24,317 bases of DNA. It comes from Chloroflexota bacterium (GTDB taxonomy: Bacteria; Chloroflexota; Anaerolineae; B4-G1). Below are positions 23,501 to 24,317 of this stretch, piece after piece (the stretch's first letter is position 1; the number at the start of each line of letters is the position of its first letter). Below the pieces are notes generated by a model. That model was not told the DNA's origin and searched no databases. It was given only the letters and a program-made list of their open reading frames with translations. Both the position numbers and the translations under genes were made by a program. The DNA is taken from contig JAUVSX010000001.1 of the NCBI GenBank assembly GCA_030596915.1, positions 1 to 24,317 on the forward strand. The letters run 5' to 3'.

Positions 23501-24205
23501 CGGTCCCTTCGGCGAGACGCGCACCTGGGCGGTTAGTGGCGGCGGCGCTGGCGCTTCCGCAGAAGCTATGCGCACAGCGAAAGTAAGGTCCGCGATCTGG
23601 ACGTGATCACCCAGCCCAAACGGCGTCGGGACACGGCTACCCAGGGGCCGGTTATTGAGACGCGTCCCGTTGAGCGATCCTAGATCCATAACGGTGAAGC
23701 CACGGTCCCCGGCCGTGAGGTGCAGCCTCGCGTGGTGGCTCGAAACCAGTGGGCTATCCAGGATCACGTCATTGTCGTCGGCGCGTCCCAGCTCGAGCTC
23801 ACTCTTGGTGATGGGAATCTCATCCACCAGGCCCCCTACCTGGACCTGCAGCACGAGGCCGCTAATGGCGCTCACCCCCGCCGAGGCGGCGGACCCACCC
23901 GCACTCCTCACGCTCAGCGTTGTGTCGCCCACAACGATCACATCCCCCGGGCCAACGGGCCTCGGAGTGCGCTCAGCAATGCGCTGACTGTTGACGAAGG
24001 TGCCGTTGCGCGATCCCACGTCAGATATGACCACGGCGGGACCGCTGAGCGCAACGCGCGCATGATGGCCGGACACCTTGGGATCCGACAATGACACATC
24101 GTTGTCCGACGCCCGCCCTAGGGTCAAGCCGGCACCCGACAGGGCGTAGTCCCGGCTCTGTCCGTCCGGTGTGCTGACTCGCAGGATGTACTGGGTGGCG
24201 CTCAA
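20588..24205 (-). CDS. ABC exporter with four tandem FHA domains (Rv1747-like)
   Basis: 1205 residues, ATPase and membrane domains fused, ABCG-like order. Four FHA domains: GRASDND/SGHHAR/SRNGT (30-69), GRADDND/SSHHAR/SLNGT (140-181), GRADDNA/SSHHAR/SRNG (259-297), GRSRENT/SRYHAT/SSNG (360-398). ATPase: Walker A GLSGSGKST (475-483), LSGGQ (577-581), Walker B LFFLDE (597-602), switch H634. Membrane part about 755-960 with five to six helices, a long outside loop (960-1178), and a last helix (1181-1198). The loop holds DLDKDGQDG (985-993, calcium-site-like), cysteines 982, 1013, 1015 and 1025, Tyr-Pro-Thr repeats and four 11-residue GDEYQ repeats. The start is TTG, supported by AGGAGG 5 bases upstream. 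The closest known design, mycobacterial Rv1747, has two FHA domains and is regulated by PknF; substrate here is unknown. Confidence 0.93.
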   Translation of the reverse strand: MSATQYILRVSTPDGQSRDYALSGAGLTLGRASDNDVSLSDPKVSGHHARVALSGPAVVISDVGSRNGTFVNSQRIAERTPRPVGPGDVIVVGDTTLSVRSAGGSAASAGVSAISGLVLQVQVGGLVDEIPITKSELELGRADDNDVILDSPLVSSHHARLHLTAGDRGFTVMDLGSLNGTRLNNRPLGSRVPTPFGLGDHVQIADLTFAVRIASAEAPAPPPLTAQVRVSPKGPAGLIVHLAGRQTRYAVTAPSMTLGRADDNAIVIESPTVSSHHARVETADGSVWITDLGSRNGLQFGGQPVQQRVLSNGDVLYIGRDVALEFRERIGFQSVAPRPAAAAPQPSQKLQLTSDTVTIGRSRENTVVLDHPLVSRYHATIERMGTRQRITDLKSSNGVFVNGKRIEKQGWLKEGDEVRIGPYRLRLGANVLQRMAVEGLRVDALRLHKWVSKDKNLLQDISLSIFAQEFVALVGLSGSGKSTLMDAINGFRPATHGTVLVNNIDLYQNSDMFRNDMGYVPQQDIVHTELTVYSALDYSAQLRMPADTTPEERNQRILEVMEELDLSERRDLPINKLSGGQLKRVSIGVELITKPRLFFLDEPTSGLDPGTEYNMMRLLRKLADQGRTILLITHATKNVMMCDKVIFLVRGGHVAYYGPPEEALTYFDQFRTDHERRTKDIEFDDIYVLLEDETRGEGDEWAKRYQHSQPYMEYVIKRLREREVGDAASQPTGATAAKVRRTAGPKRVSALRQFFILSRRNLRILTQDRAGLVLMLALAPLMSFMETTGRDVFNPVTGDAGALIMMAFMNAFIAYLIGMLMSVREIVKEVDIYKRERAINLKIVSYVLSKVWVGFVMALYTAVAFLIIRYGLMVGLWPGTVVGADTLGLTRWIALFITAFLSAFSGYLMGLTVSALSPNQNVAVLLAIVFLVPQFLFAGGLMPLDVLGPAGEIASVVVSNRWSFEAGVNIFGFGEPLVDDACWDDLDKDGQDGQLGWNDYLNLSDDEKAAAGCQCMGSRIFTGPCSTFPGIKNPDYYTEEGQTALAQPEPEQPEQPTPYPTLTPYPTLTPYPTMTPLPTPENPADFDEYMDDMQAQGDEYQALREGQGDEYQDAREGQGTEYQDQREGQGDEYQLSMEGYADDRADWQRNREQAVGGAEGTLKAIFDAQNRAFKGSYVSRWINMCAIILGTIVLTVVFQRRKDSV
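20786..20917 (-). repeat. Four 33-bp coding repeats (11-residue GDEYQ units) in the exporter loop
   Basis: Encodes GDEYQALREGQ, GDEYQDAREGQ, GTEYQDQREGQ and GDEYQLSMEGY in tandem (residues 1097-1140). The units are highly charged and probably helical, just before the last transmembrane helix, on the outside face. Confidence 0.85.
20966..21040 (-). repeat. Tyr-Pro-Thr coding repeat in the exporter loop
   Basis: Encodes PTPYPTLTPYPTLTPYP and a related tail (residues 1056-1080), an 18-bp near-perfect repeat at DNA level. It is likely an extended spacer lifting the loop from the membrane, similar in style to the Thr-Pro linkers of the kinases. Confidence 0.8.
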
Positions 24206-24210
24206 ATCGC

Positions 24211-24217
24211 CCTCCTC
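24211..24217 (-). promoter_or_regulatory. Strong ribosome binding site deciding a TTG start
   Basis: GAGGAGG on the minus strand lies 5 bases before the TTG at 24205. No in-frame ATG is available before the first FHA domain, so TTG is the real start of the FHA-ABC gene. Confidence 0.75.
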
Positions 24218-24239
24218 TGGGTTCCCGGTTGATGCACAA

Positions 24240-24268
24240 GATGGGGGTTCCCGAGGGAAACCCCCATC
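24240..24268 (-). terminator. Hairpin upstream of the FHA-ABC gene
   Basis: GATGGGGGTTCCC and GGGAAACCCCCATC are near-perfect inverted repeats (one extra base) with a tight loop, 35 bases before the FHA-ABC start. It may terminate a gene lying beyond the window or be a structured leader for the transporter. No T-tract follows on the minus strand. Confidence 0.5.
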
Positions 24269-24317
24269 GAGAGATCTACGCCATCGAACGGAGCACCCTA
24301 ACTGCTGAGTGTTACGA

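Overview
The window is a GC-rich bacterial segment carrying thirteen intact genes, one gene cut by the left edge, and one broken transposase. The style suggests a member of the Chloroflexota: several PknB-type kinases with very long Thr-Pro linkers, an FHA-ABC transporter, and indolepyruvate ferredoxin oxidoreductase next to phenylacetate-CoA ligase. That assignment is inference; there is no rRNA gene or other marker here.

Left part (1-6430): an aromatic amino acid / arylacetate module. On the plus strand, iorA (5' part missing), iorB and paaK overlap by a few bases each, followed by an MFS transporter and a PaaI-type hotdog thioesterase. A convergent class I aminotransferase on the minus strand faces them, separated by a perfect 16-bp-stem bidirectional terminator. 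A coherent reading is: aromatic amino acid to aryl-pyruvate (aminotransferase), to aryl-acetyl-CoA (IorAB), exchanged with free aryl-acetate by PaaK (ligation) and PaaI (hydrolysis), with the MFS protein possibly moving an acid.

Middle (6430-8381): a gene-poor stretch. It holds a cluster of GC-rich palindromes (one a perfect 32-nt palindrome), a solitary terminal-repeat relic, and a 524-bp internally deleted IS630-family element that has lost the transposase catalytic core. A three-tiered hairpin closes it, directly after the stop of the next minus-strand gene.

Right part (8382-24240): everything is on the minus strand and reads as one trans-envelope Ser/Thr phosphorylation island. In transcription order: an ABC exporter with four tandem FHA domains; a 505-nt gap; a transmembrane kinase with HLD instead of HRD; a PP2C phosphatase with a transmembrane helix and an outside domain; a HEAT-repeat lipoprotein; a transmembrane kinase sharing the lipoprotein's C-terminal domain; a second, closely related kinase with a different (LGFP-like) outside domain; a two-pass subtilisin-type protease with two cytoplasmic FHA domains; two tandem paralogous membrane-anchored proteins; and a small four-helix holin-like membrane protein. 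Kinases, the phosphatase and six FHA domains are on the inside; protease, lipoprotein and sensor domains are predicted outside. The set looks like a device that senses the envelope, writes and erases phospho-threonine, and drives an exporter and a surface protease through FHA recognition. The FHA-subtilase fusion and the domain shared by lipoprotein and kinase are the least conventional parts.
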